Below, piece by piece: positions 38,560 through 50,200 of a stretch of DNA of 64,000 bases. The stretch is from Trichobilharzia szidati. Taxonomy: Eukaryota; Platyhelminthes; Trematoda; Strigeidida; Schistosomatidae. Positions within the stretch are counted from its first letter, which is position 1. Every line of letters begins with the position of its first letter. The DNA lies in assembly GCA_944472155.2 (NCBI GenBank), contig OX235279.1:55153564-55217563 (forward strand). The letters run 5' to 3'. The notes beneath the pieces are model-generated. The model was not told the origin of the DNA and did not search any database. It saw only the letters and a list, made by a program, of their open reading frames with translations. Position numbers and translations under genes: made by a program.

Positions 38560-39180
38560 GTCTGAGTCTAGCAATGCTACTGAGATTGTAGAAGAAATCA
38601 AGAGATATTGTATAGAAGTGTTAGGAACCCTTGAGAGTAGATAGAATGGAAGTGGGTCCTTCAAATTATTACTGAGTCTATAATCTACTCTGACCATCTA
38701 GACGTCAGCCACTAGCACACAGAAACGGAGTGGCAACCATGTTGTCACTAATAACACCCAAAGATATCATACAGTGGCAACCAATCTCCTGTAGGATCGT
38801 GACAATTAGATTCAACTCAAAAGACAGGAAAGTTACAATTATACAATCCAGCGCACCTAAACCAAATGCTGATCAAGAGATGGAAGACTTACAAAGGCAG
38901 CTGCAAACATTAATGGATAAGACAGATGATGGTACCAAAATTCTAATAGGTGATATTAGTGCCAGCCAAACTGGGAGTTGACAAAATAAATAGAGAGATT
39001 ATCCTATTTGGATGGGCGCTTGGTGAAATAAATCAGAACGGAGAAATCTTTGAAGACATATCCATGTTTGATGGTTAGAGGCAGTGAGTGCAATTAAAAA
39101 GATAAGCATAAACCAACTTGGGTCTGATCAGATGGACACAAAATATCAGAGAATTCATACCAATCTCAAAAATGTGAAAA
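38560..39180 (+). pseudogene. RTE-type endonuclease domain remnant
   Basis: A different RTE family from R1-R3. Visible blocks are EEIKRYCIEVLGTLESR, then WQPISCRIVTIRFNSKDRK, VTIIQSSAPKPNADQEMED and KILIGDIS (the family's GD-N-A motif, damaged). Stops and frameshifts separate the blocks. Downstream traces continue to about 39180. RT sequence is absent. Confidence 0.78.
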
Positions 39181-39291
39181 CAGTTTACTAAACACTATAT
39201 GGAGAATAGAAGCAGGCGTGGACTCGTATCAGTATCTAGTGCAAGAAACCTACCAAAACAAAATGAAAGCCTTCAAAAAAGCTGCATATAA

Positions 39292-39390
39292 GCCAGTTAT
39301 CCAGTACTCTTTGGTTTTCAATGGTTCCCTAACTGATATCAATCCGTGGTCAAATTTAATCCTTACAAACCAACTCCAGAAAGTTTCTTC
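39292..39390 (+). mobile_element. SINE 3' fragment (Sm-alpha-like)
   Basis: Carries the block with ccagt, ggttttcaatggttccctaa and ctgatatcaatccgtgg shared with the SINE fragments at 26150-26200 and 30920-30970. The hammerhead core itself is not preserved here. Confidence 0.6.
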
Positions 39391-39516
39391 TTTTCTCTAC
39401 AAGTCTTGTGTTCTAAATCGGTCATAGCACTTCATTCTTGGAAGTTTTAGTTGGAAGAGTCTGTTTATATTGCATCTACAACAACCACCAACTAGGCAAT
39501 CAATAAATAGTAGTGA

Positions 39517-39573
39517 GTTGGCCAGAAATCGAATCCAAATATTTGGTAGGCATTCTACCAGTGGACCACCAAC
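39517..39573 (-). pseudogene. tRNA-Gly-like sequence (SINE head or tRNA pseudogene)
   Basis: Read on the minus strand it has gttggtggtccactggtaga (the A-box region of a tRNA-Gly) and a B-box-like ggattcgatttctggccaac. The acceptor strands can still pair (gttgg with ccaac). The anticodon arm is degenerate, so it is not a functional tRNA. It is a tRNA pseudogene or the head of a tRNA-derived SINE. Confidence 0.62.
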
Positions 39574-40143
39574 ACAGCATGTTAATCATCTAATTTCAAC
39601 TTAATATCATTTGACAAAGCGTCGAAGAATAGCCAAGAGGCGAAATGTGACAAATAATTATTACCTTTTTCGCTAATGCTCTTTGCAAAAAGACCACTTA
39701 ACCAAAACAGTACTGACCACATGTTATATGCACATACAGATTACAAAACAGAAAACACCTCAGTTAATATTATTTTTTCTTGAACAAGATTATCACAGTG
39801 GCAATAGTCAGCCAGAAAATAAGGCTTGAAAGAGTATTCAAGGTAGATACACATAAATACACAATACACATAAATTTCAATTCAAAATAAACAAGATATT
39901 AAAAATATATTGATAAAAAAGGAAACAAAACACACCACAACATCCAAAATATAAAAATTTATCAGGAAAAAATAGGGTGTCTCACATGAGCAGAGAGAGG
40001 AAAAGAGATGAGGTCAATTCATATAATAACACTTAAAAAGATAACAGACTACTTGAACATATTGAACAGGAATACAATAAATAAAGTAGATGAGAAAATG
40101 GAATCAATTTAAACAAACAATGGTGACAAGAAAATCACAGCTT

Positions 40144-40293
40144 TCAAGAAAAATTTGTTTTACACTTTTTCATTTCATTGGTTATTTGATGTATATTTAC
40201 CAGTTGATTACGTATAGGCATATTTTTGTATGGGCTTTGTGTCATCACCTTTTGAAAACGATGATAATGTTGAATCAATTGGGCAAGTAACGC
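40144..40293 (-). CDS. VPS52: VPS52 exon 16 (last) with stop codon
   Basis: 150 nt including the stop. It encodes [17 protein letters not shown] and [18 protein letters not shown], ending KTNFS. This matches the extreme C-terminus of the family. No clear AATAAA signal was seen just downstream on the minus strand. The preceding intron is 6.1 kb and contains RTE copy R2. Confidence 0.93.
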   Translation of the reverse strand, partial: ALLAQLIQHYHRFQKVMTQSPYKNMPIRNQLVNIHQITNEMKKCKTNFS

Positions 40294-43200
40294 CTTAAAA
40301 GAAACAACAAAAGTACTTTGAGACATTATGCATATATAAGGATTGGGAAGGAAAAGAGGCATCCAGTTTAAATGATTTGATATATGAATGAATGAACTAA
40401 AAGGAAATAGTATGCTTTACAGCATAAACTTCGGGACAAAATTTAATTTGTATTGGCTGATTGACTGGATTCAACAAAGAACTCTGCACCGATGTCCAGC
40501 AGTTCGAGTCACCACACTTCACTCAGCACACAAAGCAAGAGAAGAAAGTAAAAGGAAATGCAAAATAAAGATAGTAGACAGGGATATGAGACAAAAGGAA
40601 TAGTAATAACGAAGAGCAATATAGTTTCATTTGAAATCATAAGTCACAAGGAGTGGATGCATCTGCACCAGCCATTGAGAACGATTTTAAGCCATATCAT
40701 TGCTATTGGTTTTCACCGTCCCGGGAACCGCAACCAGGAAGTTTACACCTTCCTACGTGGCTTAAACTAACTGTTGTGGATTTCATTGACTGGCGCCATG
40801 TTTTGGTTTGACCACCACTGGCTCTTTTCCAGCCTGACCCTTTGTCAGCTAACATTGCCCGTCGAGGAAGGCGATGGCTAGGCATGCGTAACACATGTCC
40901 TAACCATCTCAGTCGATGCAACTTCACAGCCTCGTCGATTGATTTCCCCTCCTTGCCTAGCACTCGACCGATGCATCACCTCAATACTACTCACCCTATT
41001 ATGCCACTTCACACGGGAGATAGAACGCATGCATCTATGATCAAAGACAGCTAGCCTTTTCATGTCTTCCACTCTCAATGGCCAGGTCTCACAGCCATAG
41101 AGGAGGACGGAGCCGACTGCTGAGCAGTACACCCACCCTTCGGTCGATAGCCGGATATCACGTCTACACCAGGGATGGCGTAAGTTGGCATATGCGAAAC
41201 GAGCCTTCTGTATCCGTGTTAAGATTTCGTCAGTGATCAACCCGTTGGGGCTGATACAACTTTCCAAACAAGTGAAGCGGTGAACGTGCTCTACCACTTC
41301 ACTCCCTGTTTCTAAGCTAGGAGTCAGTGTAGACCAGTCCTGCAGCATCATCTTACATTTGGCGGGAGCGAATCGCATGCCACACATTCGTAGATTACGG
41401 CTCAAGGTGTTCAGAAGACTGCATTTTGTCAGCGTCCTTGCCAAGAAGGACTATATCATCTGCATATTCTAAGTCAACGAGAACATACCCTGGTAAAAAG
41501 TCAGTCCCTGAGTCTCTGAAGTGAGTTAGGGTTAAATCCATTAGTACATCTATGACGAAATTGAATAGAAATGGGGATAATGGGCATCCCTGACGGACAC
41601 CACTGGTTTCACCACTTCAGGCAGCAACTCACCGTAAGCTCTCACAGGGCTGACTGCATGAGTTCGAGTATAGTTCCTTGATCAGTGCAATGTATTTTCT
41701 CGGCATTCCCTTCACGGCTAAGCATCGCCATAGTACCTATCGGTCGACAGAATCGAATGCTACCTTTAGGTCAAAAAATTTGACGATTGTTGGACGCCGG
41801 TAAGTATGCCTATGTTCCACAATCTGTCGAAGGGTGAAGATATGGTCAATACACCCTCTTCCTGGTCTAAAGCCTGTCTCTCGTGTTTGTTCCTCCCGCG
41901 GACCGCTTAGTTTGCGCCTTGTTATTGAGCCTAGAACTTTAGGTACCATATTAGTCAAGCTAATCCCCCTGTGATTATCACAAAAAGACTTGTCTCCCTT
42001 CTTATATATGGGGATGACTAATAACTTACACCAATCTGACGGGACTTCCTCTGATTCCCAGACGCTGCTTAGTACCTTAGTTAACGCAGACAGCAAACTG
42101 TCTCCAGCGTACTTAAATACCTCTGGAATCACTCCATCGGGACCTGATGCTTTGCCTCATTTCAGACTATTGACAGCCTTAGTGACCTCAGTTAGTGACG
42201 GAGGACCTGTGTCTATATCCCGTTCTGGGAGGTGTTGAATATTCGGTAAGTTGAGTGTGACTGTAGGCCAATTCAACTGCTCCTCAAAGTGTTCTTTCCA
42301 GCGTTCCAGTTGTCTATCCTGGGAGCTAATTAGGGTGCCATTTTCCTCAGAGATTGTTTCACTTATCGTTGTCTTTTACCACCTGTTTCCGTGACAAGTC
42401 TAAATATTTGTCTGGTGTTACCAATCGCCGATGCCTTTTCCATCTCTTTCGCTTTTGTCGCCCACCACTATTCACGGTCATTACGAAGACTTCTTGTCAT
42501 TTCGCGTTCGAGTAGCTTTCGCTCCTCATCATAATCGGAGCTCGTCGGAATCAGTCTTCTTGCGTCAATTAGTTCGGATGAGGCGGTAGAGATCCAATGG
42601 CTTTTAATTACTTTTGGTTCTAAGTTATTAACAGCTTTTGCAGCTGTGTCTATAGCTAACTGAATGTTGTGCCAGGCTACCTCAGGAGGAGTCCCGTTGT
42701 CGACCTCAGAAACTCGTTTCGCTATTTCTTCCTTAAATAGGGACTCAGTGTCTTGATCTAGTTGGGGACGTAACTGTTTCGCTGCCATCAATTTCTTATG
42801 TCCATTTAGTCGTAAGCATAAACGTGCGTGAAGCAGATCATGATTGGAGTCTAGAAGGAGCGGCAGTCTACTACTGCCCCTCGCCAACGATACCCTATGG
42901 CTATGTGGTCTATCTGAATCCAGCGTTAATTTGGTGGTGGAGGTCGCCAGGTTACGCAGTGTCTCTCTTTGTGCCTAAAGTTAGTTCTGACTAGGAATAG
43001 ATGATTATGTGAGCAAAACTGTAGAAGACGATCACCGTTGTCGGTTTGTCGGCAGGGAACTCCATGCGTACCACCTTCTTACTTCTCAGTCTGGCACAAC
43101 TTCCCTACTGGGACATTGAAGTTGCCTGCTAAAACAACTATATCTGAACATTTTTCAGCAAATTAGACAGTTTCAGGTAGAAGTTATCCTTTAGTTCATC

Positions 43201-44208
43201 CGAACTGCAGTCTGTTGGGGCGTTAGCGGAGACTACGAAAAGACAACGACGGGTGACACCGTCCTTCCTTCTTCTAACGGACCCATTTAGACGAGCCGCA
43301 CACACACAACTGTCTACTGGGATCCAGTCAAGAAGTGATTTTTCCGCCCTAACACTCAGTGCTATCCCTACACCTGTGAGTCCTCGCGAGCTAGCTGAGG
43401 GGTCTTCTGACCCCCTGAGGTTAATTTCACAGATTCACCTTGTTGACCGGTTGAGGCTTAGTGAATGACCACACTCGGGTGTTGTAAGCGTGTCCCCGAA
43501 ACGCAGCATACACCCATGGCTCGAGATGCCAGAGTTCTTGCTAGTGATGCCTGCTGTCCGATTTGGCGGAGGGGGTGCTGACGTTAAATGCCCCAGTATG
43601 AAGTTGGTGACGTGACTTTAAGAGGCTGTCGGGGGTGTTTCTATGGCTCTCATCGTTGTTTGTGGTCACAGCGTGAAGTGAAGATGCCTTACTAGCCTGA
43701 AAATAGTACTAACTGTAGTACGGGAGTGAAATGATGAGGGTGATGTGGGTAAAGGAGAATGATGCTCAGGAAGGTTTCGTGGGCTCTTGGAAGTGTGTGG
43801 GCGGTTGTTACTTCCCGGCTACCCACACCGTGGAAGTTGGTTGATTCTTCGTATAGCTGAAACAGAAAGAGGGTTAGTGTTGCGTGAAAGCACAGCCCAG
43901 GGGACAACTGCTTGAGATTCTTACACTATGCTGGTGACTATTTTTAGTTTAATCGCTATTCTAACAACCTTCCTGGTAAGGTAGGACCTGCAGGAACATT
44001 GGTTCCAGCCAGTGTAGCTTGTTGGGTCATTGCGATATGCAAGTCTGACCACCACGTCAAGGTAGCAGCTTTCGGTCGGGATATATATATTAAATATTAT
44101 ATATATATAATATTATATTGTATATTATATCATATATTATACATCATTTTATGTTTTATTATATAAATATATATACGTATATTATATCATATTATATATA
44201 GTATATTA

Positions 44209-44245
<37 letters not shown>

Positions 44246-47200
44246 ATTAATGAAATACGAATTTGCGACTGCATCATAATAATATTTATTAAAATGTGAG
44301 TTTTTAACCAGAAAACAATTTGTCGGTATCAAAAAGGTTTCGTGAAATTCATTTGGATATAGTTTTGACTACATTTTGGGTTTCATGAAATTAAGTTTAA
44401 GACATCCTGCCATACATAGAGTTTATCAGTCCTGTTGACAGTACTCATCAGTCAGTCAGTTTATGAATAATACAACATGTAAATTCCACAATATTTAAAA
44501 AAAATTAATTTGTGAAATATTCCTTAAAATTCAACCTCACCTCGTTTCAATCACCAAGGCGTTATCCACTAGACCACTAATGTCGGTATTAACGACAAAA
44601 TAAACAATGTTCAAAAGAAACCTAAGTTGCAGTCGTATTGGAACTAACTAATATACAGTTCACTAAACTCAAGAAAACAAAGCAACAGTTAAAGATCAGT
44701 CAGCAACAAGGTCTTTACTTTTTACATCCTAAATGGATTGTGAATACTATAACATGTTGCTAGGTAGCTATCAGAGTGTTTATAACAAAAGGAGATACTC
44801 ATACGCGAGGAAAAACTAAGAGTTCACCTCTGATTAGTAAGTAGTTTGAATTCAGCAACCTTTGGGCACCAAGAGAGTTCTGAAATATCAAATCATGACT
44901 AACAACATTGTTAAGTGAATGTTTTAAAATTATATAGCCTAAAAGATTACCTCCTTGGATTCGACAATGCACTATGAAATAAGTTATAGCGAAATCGACT
45001 ACTTCCATTATGGGTAAATTTCATCAGTAAACATTACTGTATAACAACACTGTGAGACTTTATCAAAACAAAATTTACTCATAATGGAATTACACTCTCC
45101 CACAGTGCACAAGTTTTATTCTTATAACAACGAAATTGACTACGTCTACCAACAATTTCCAACTAAAATTCACCAACCTACACTATATCAAACTAACGTA
45201 CTCAAAAGAATATAATACGTAAGAGACCAGTAAAGCCAAGTTTCTACTACATCACATTATAAGTTCAGATTCATGTCAAGTAAGCGCATGGAGGTGTTAT
45301 ATCTTACGTTTGTTCATCATCCTGGTAGAACTTGAAGCCCTATGTCCCACTCGGAAGCAGAAAAAAGCTTGATGAAGACAGGTATTAGTGGCTACATTAT
45401 AAAGTAACATGGTCAACTGACAAAGTTAAACTATAGGTTTCCAAGGGATACGAACGCACGAGTGATCCTGAGCCGACCAAACATTAAAATAAGTAATTTT
45501 TGCACAAAAAAGACAGCTATTTACAAGAAAATGCACGAAAACACATTAAACAGGGTATTATTCTCTAGCATGACTTAAAAAATACGTCCCAGTTATAATG
45601 AGGCGCATCACTTTTTAGGTTAGACCAGTTTCTGTATATGTATTCACCGAGGTGATTTAAGGTAAACTTTTTTGTGACCAGTTAATCGCCCTTATCCTGT
45701 TTCGCAGTTTTCCCCAAAAGCCATCGTTTGAATTACTTTGGTTTTCAGTAAGAGGACAGATGACTACTTACTAGGAAAATGTGGATATTAAACAAATTAA
45801 TTTAAATAATTCCAACTCCAAACCTATCCTTATTCTTAACCTTGACCTTAATCCTAACCCTAACCCAAACTATTACCCTGACGAGCTAACAACACATTGT
45901 CCAAACAGTACTTAAAAACATGATGTGGGTGAAATTTGCTCCTCAGCCGGTGAATAAAGTTCATATTTGCGTTATAATAATGACAGCTGTCGTTCACCAA
46001 CGACTAGCATGCGTTCAAGGTCATTGGAGCGTTCGCATCCCTGGAACCTTATAGCTTAACTTCGTCGGTCGAGTACTCCAGGGAATCGCGGCTACTCGTG
46101 TTATTCGAACAATGTGTGTAGCACAAGTATATACAAGTGCTACTTATTAGTGTTTTAATCTTCTATTTGATAATCACTTGTACGAAATGTTAGTAACTTC
46201 TAATTTATGATTGCATGTTTCAACTGTTCTATGTACTACTTTCATTGTCTATTTAGAAACATTCAAATACACACTAGACACGATAAACAAAAAATATGAA
46301 AGGTAACTAAGTCCATGGCTGTTCAGTTATATAAAATTGGGCAATATCACCCCAAATGTACTTGAATCATAGACACGCAACACGCCGAATACAGGCAGTT
46401 AAAGATTACGGTATCATAACAGATAACAAACTAACTTGAAATATCTGTGTGCCTAGAGTGAAATTAGCGAATTCCATCATAACTTCATCGTGTATTTTCT
46501 CAATTGAATTCTTCCAATCGATATTAAATCCTTTTACAATTCGTGTCACACGGGCTGGAATGTGTTAGAAGAGAAACACATAAACAAACCTATGGAATAT
46601 CACATGACATGGTTACAATCATTATGAAAGATAATCTTATAGCTTAGCTCAACCAAACATAAAAGTGCCTAAATACGATCACAGATTATGTATGTATGTA
46701 TGTATGTATGTATGTATGTATGTATGTATGTATGTATGTATGTATGTATGTATGCATGTATGTATGTATGTATGTATGTATGCATGTATGTATGCATGCA
46801 TGTATGTATGTATGTATGCATGTATGTATGTATGTATGCATGTATGTATGTATGTATGTATGTATGTATGCATGTATGTATGCATGTATGTATGTATGTA
46901 TGTATGTATGTATGTATGTATGTATGCATGTATGTATGCATGTATGTATGCATGTATGTATGTATGTATGTATGTATGTATGTATGTATGTATGTATGTA
47001 TGTATGTATGTATGTATGTATGTATGTATGTATGTATGTATGTATGTATGTATGTATGTATGTATGTATGTATGTATGTATGTATGTATGTATGTATGTA
47101 TGTATGTATGTATGTATGTATGTATGTATGTATGTATGTATGTATGTATGTATGTATGTATGTATGTATGTATGTATGTATGTATGTATGTATGTATGTA

Positions 47201-50200
47201 TGTATGTATGTATGTATGTATGTATGTATGTATGTATGTATGTATGTATGTATGTGTGTATGTATGTATGTATGTATGTATGTATGTATGTATGTATGTA
47301 TGTATTGGATTGAGACAGATTAAAATAAAACAGAAGTACATAGGAAACCTCTGATTACACAGTGCTAATTAGTATTATTTATTAACTTGGCTTTTAGGAC
47401 ATATTAAGACCGATAGGTATCTGCTACCTGATATTCAGCAGAAGTTTAAAGTGTCTGACCTTAAGTTGCATCATTAGTTCTAGAACATTTAAATAATTTA
47501 TTTAAACAAACACCTAATTGACAGTAATCAAGCCAAAATACGCTGGTGATCAACGAATACACAGCGTGACACTAAAAGAGTAAACTCAAATAATAACGAC
47601 AATTGGAAAACATACCTTCCTCACTACGAATAGTATGTGATGCTTCAGTTTGATCTGTTGGCAAATGCTTTCCACTGGCTAATCTAATCTCTACATCACG
47701 AACGAAAGATATTAGACATCCGAAATATGGTGATAAAGCCTCATCAATATATGCTGTTGTATACTTTCCTACAGACTCTTGGCATCGAACAACTTCTAGA
47801 GAATCACCAGCTCCGTGTTCCTGTAAAATGAATCAATATATTTTCTAAAATATAAGTATAAAACTTGGGCACTGTGGTAGAGCATAACTCCATATCAAGT
47901 TGATATGATTATGAGCAATAGTTTATGCTCGAAACGTCATCAGTTAATATTACTGTACAACACTGTGTGATTTATCAAAATAAAATCTTATCCATAATGG
48001 AGTTATTTTCTAAAAGTTACGAAGTATCTAAACTCAAAAAGTCTGTTAGTAGACTGTCCAAAAAATGACTTTTTTATTGCTGTACTTAACCTGCGAAAAT
48101 AAGCAGTAATTTATGATAGTGTTGAGAATGTATTTGCTATTTACAAATAATACAGATGAATTCATACATATGCACACACACGCACACACACACACACACT
48201 AAAGGAAACCAAAATCACCATAGATGTATCTGTAAAATTTTAAAAGCGACTAGTCTTCAGCAGTCTGGTAATAGTATATAAGGAAAGTTTTCATCTACTG
48301 AACGCTTCATAGATGAATATCAACACACATGCACTACCACTACTATTACTCTAAGTTTTGTAATTTTTCGAGGACGGTGAGAAATATACCTACTCGATGG
48401 AAATAGAGACTTCGCTACTTTACATAAACCTTTTGTTATTCCGCCAAACCTATGAGTTAAAAAATAAATAAATAAATACTACAATTCAGTCGCCTAGCGG
48501 AGTTTTCCAATATATTAAGCTATATAAAAAAATTAGTGATATACCATACCAGTTTTATCATTCTGTGAGCTTTAGATTTACTGGTAGGGGTTTCAACATC
48601 AATCTAGTATCAAGTGACAAGAAAGACTATGGTAGCATTGACTGTTTAGGACGCATTGTTTGAAGATTAAATAATCCATTCGATTGGTCACAATAATAAT
48701 AATAAATTTAAAAGAAATAAATAATACAGCTAATTATCAGGTATACTACAGCTTTACTTACAGTTAGTACACTTATGACTAAGTCATAATTATTGATCAA
48801 AAAGATGTGTGCCAATTTCGGCCGAGAGAATGTCTTAGCCAAAGAATTTAATACATGTTCAAACTGAGTTTGTAACTGAGCCAAACGACTAAGAATACGA
48901 GGATCAAGACCAGGCTTTACACTGGAATGATTTGAGTGATTTTGTGATGATGATAATGATGATGAAACAGAGTGTAAAGAGTATTGTAACTTAGAATTGT
49001 CTGAACTTTTCGATTTACTGAAAGAGTCATCAAAAAGTGGAGCTAAACGAGAAAAATTGAAAGAAAGAAACAGATAATCGAAATAACATGAGAATAGTAC
49101 TACAACTACATGAAACACAATTATTCAAACATTCACAGGTAATATACCCAAGTATTCAGAATATACAATGCTTTGAATGTTGAAATCCGTATGTTAGGTA
49201 AGCAACAAGTATGCCTGAATTCACCTAGTAAGTCAAAATTTATGCAACACTAGTTAGCTTTATACATGACTGTCAAGTCCACGGAGAAGTTTCTTTTTCC
49301 TTACAGGAACTATAACAAAACTGCAAAGTGGTAAATACAAGCTGAAACATTGTTAATACCTCTCACAGAAGATTAAACGCTTAAATTACGGCAAGATGAA
49401 GTTAGCAGAAAGAAATTCATAGCTTTCACCTTTCCTATCGACTTAATTCGAACTGCCAGTTAAATTTAAAAAGCAAGATTAAGCAACCATCAACTACAAC
49501 CGGAAAACGACTAATCATGTGAGAAGTAACAGCATAGAAAGAAAATGAACAGCATATAAAAACATTTAGCAATGCTTATAACAAAATACCAGCAATGTGG
49601 TTTCCACAAAGGAGAAGAAAGATGGCGCCAAGAAATATTAATTAGAAACCAAATAGATAGAATGTCTTAAGTGAGCATTGAAACTTAACTTGCAAGATTC
49701 TTTTAACACTAATGTCGAGTCAGTGCTCCAAAACAGTTCAGAGACTTCATGCACGCGTCAAAAAAAAGCCCTTCTAACAGGCTGAAAACTTTTATCAGCA
49801 CTAGCCCCCTGTGTTGGCTTGATACTGAAGATCACATAACAGACTTGAGATGTTAAGTAACAAGTAATCCTGGTGGCCAAGAACCAATCAACAACTTGTT
49901 TGCCTAGCAAATACGTAGAGGGAAATGGATGTGGATGGATTGGAAATACACTGAGGAGACATTCAAGTGATATCACATTCCAGGCTCTCGAATGGAATCT
50001 GAGTGGGAAATGACAGTTTGGGTGCCCAAGAGATGTGGAGAAAATCACGAAACGAAGAAACGAAAGATTGTAGGCATTTGTGGAGCCAGATGAAAATGAT
50101 AGCAGGGAACGATATCATATGCATGCACTGTACTGAAACTCGGTGTTCAACTCACAAGCCAATTAACGAATAATAATAATAATAATAATAATCCCAATAT

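Larger units (their letters stand above)
40470..44080 (-). mobile_element. RTE-type non-LTR retrotransposon R2, near full length, in VPS52 intron 15
   Basis: About 3.6 kb, same orientation as VPS52. In element order (high to low coordinates) it has a 5' untranslated region (about 43500-44080), the endonuclease domain (about 42470-43480), the reverse transcriptase (about 41450-42370) and the C-terminal region (about 40700-41450). Its 3' end is near 40470. Only this copy includes the endonuclease and 5' region. Stops and frameshifts, mostly shared with R1 and R3, inactivate it. Motif order and length fit RTE elements of schistosomes (SR2-like); exact family not determined. Confidence 0.9.

Noticed and set aside
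45838..45875. Telomere-like CCCTAA words
   Set aside because: Only about two perfect units amid degenerate ones; too short to call an interstitial telomere array.
46665..47354. Very long open frames (over 200 codons) on both strands
   Set aside because: They are translations of the TATG/CATA microsatellite, which has no stop in any frame; not genes.
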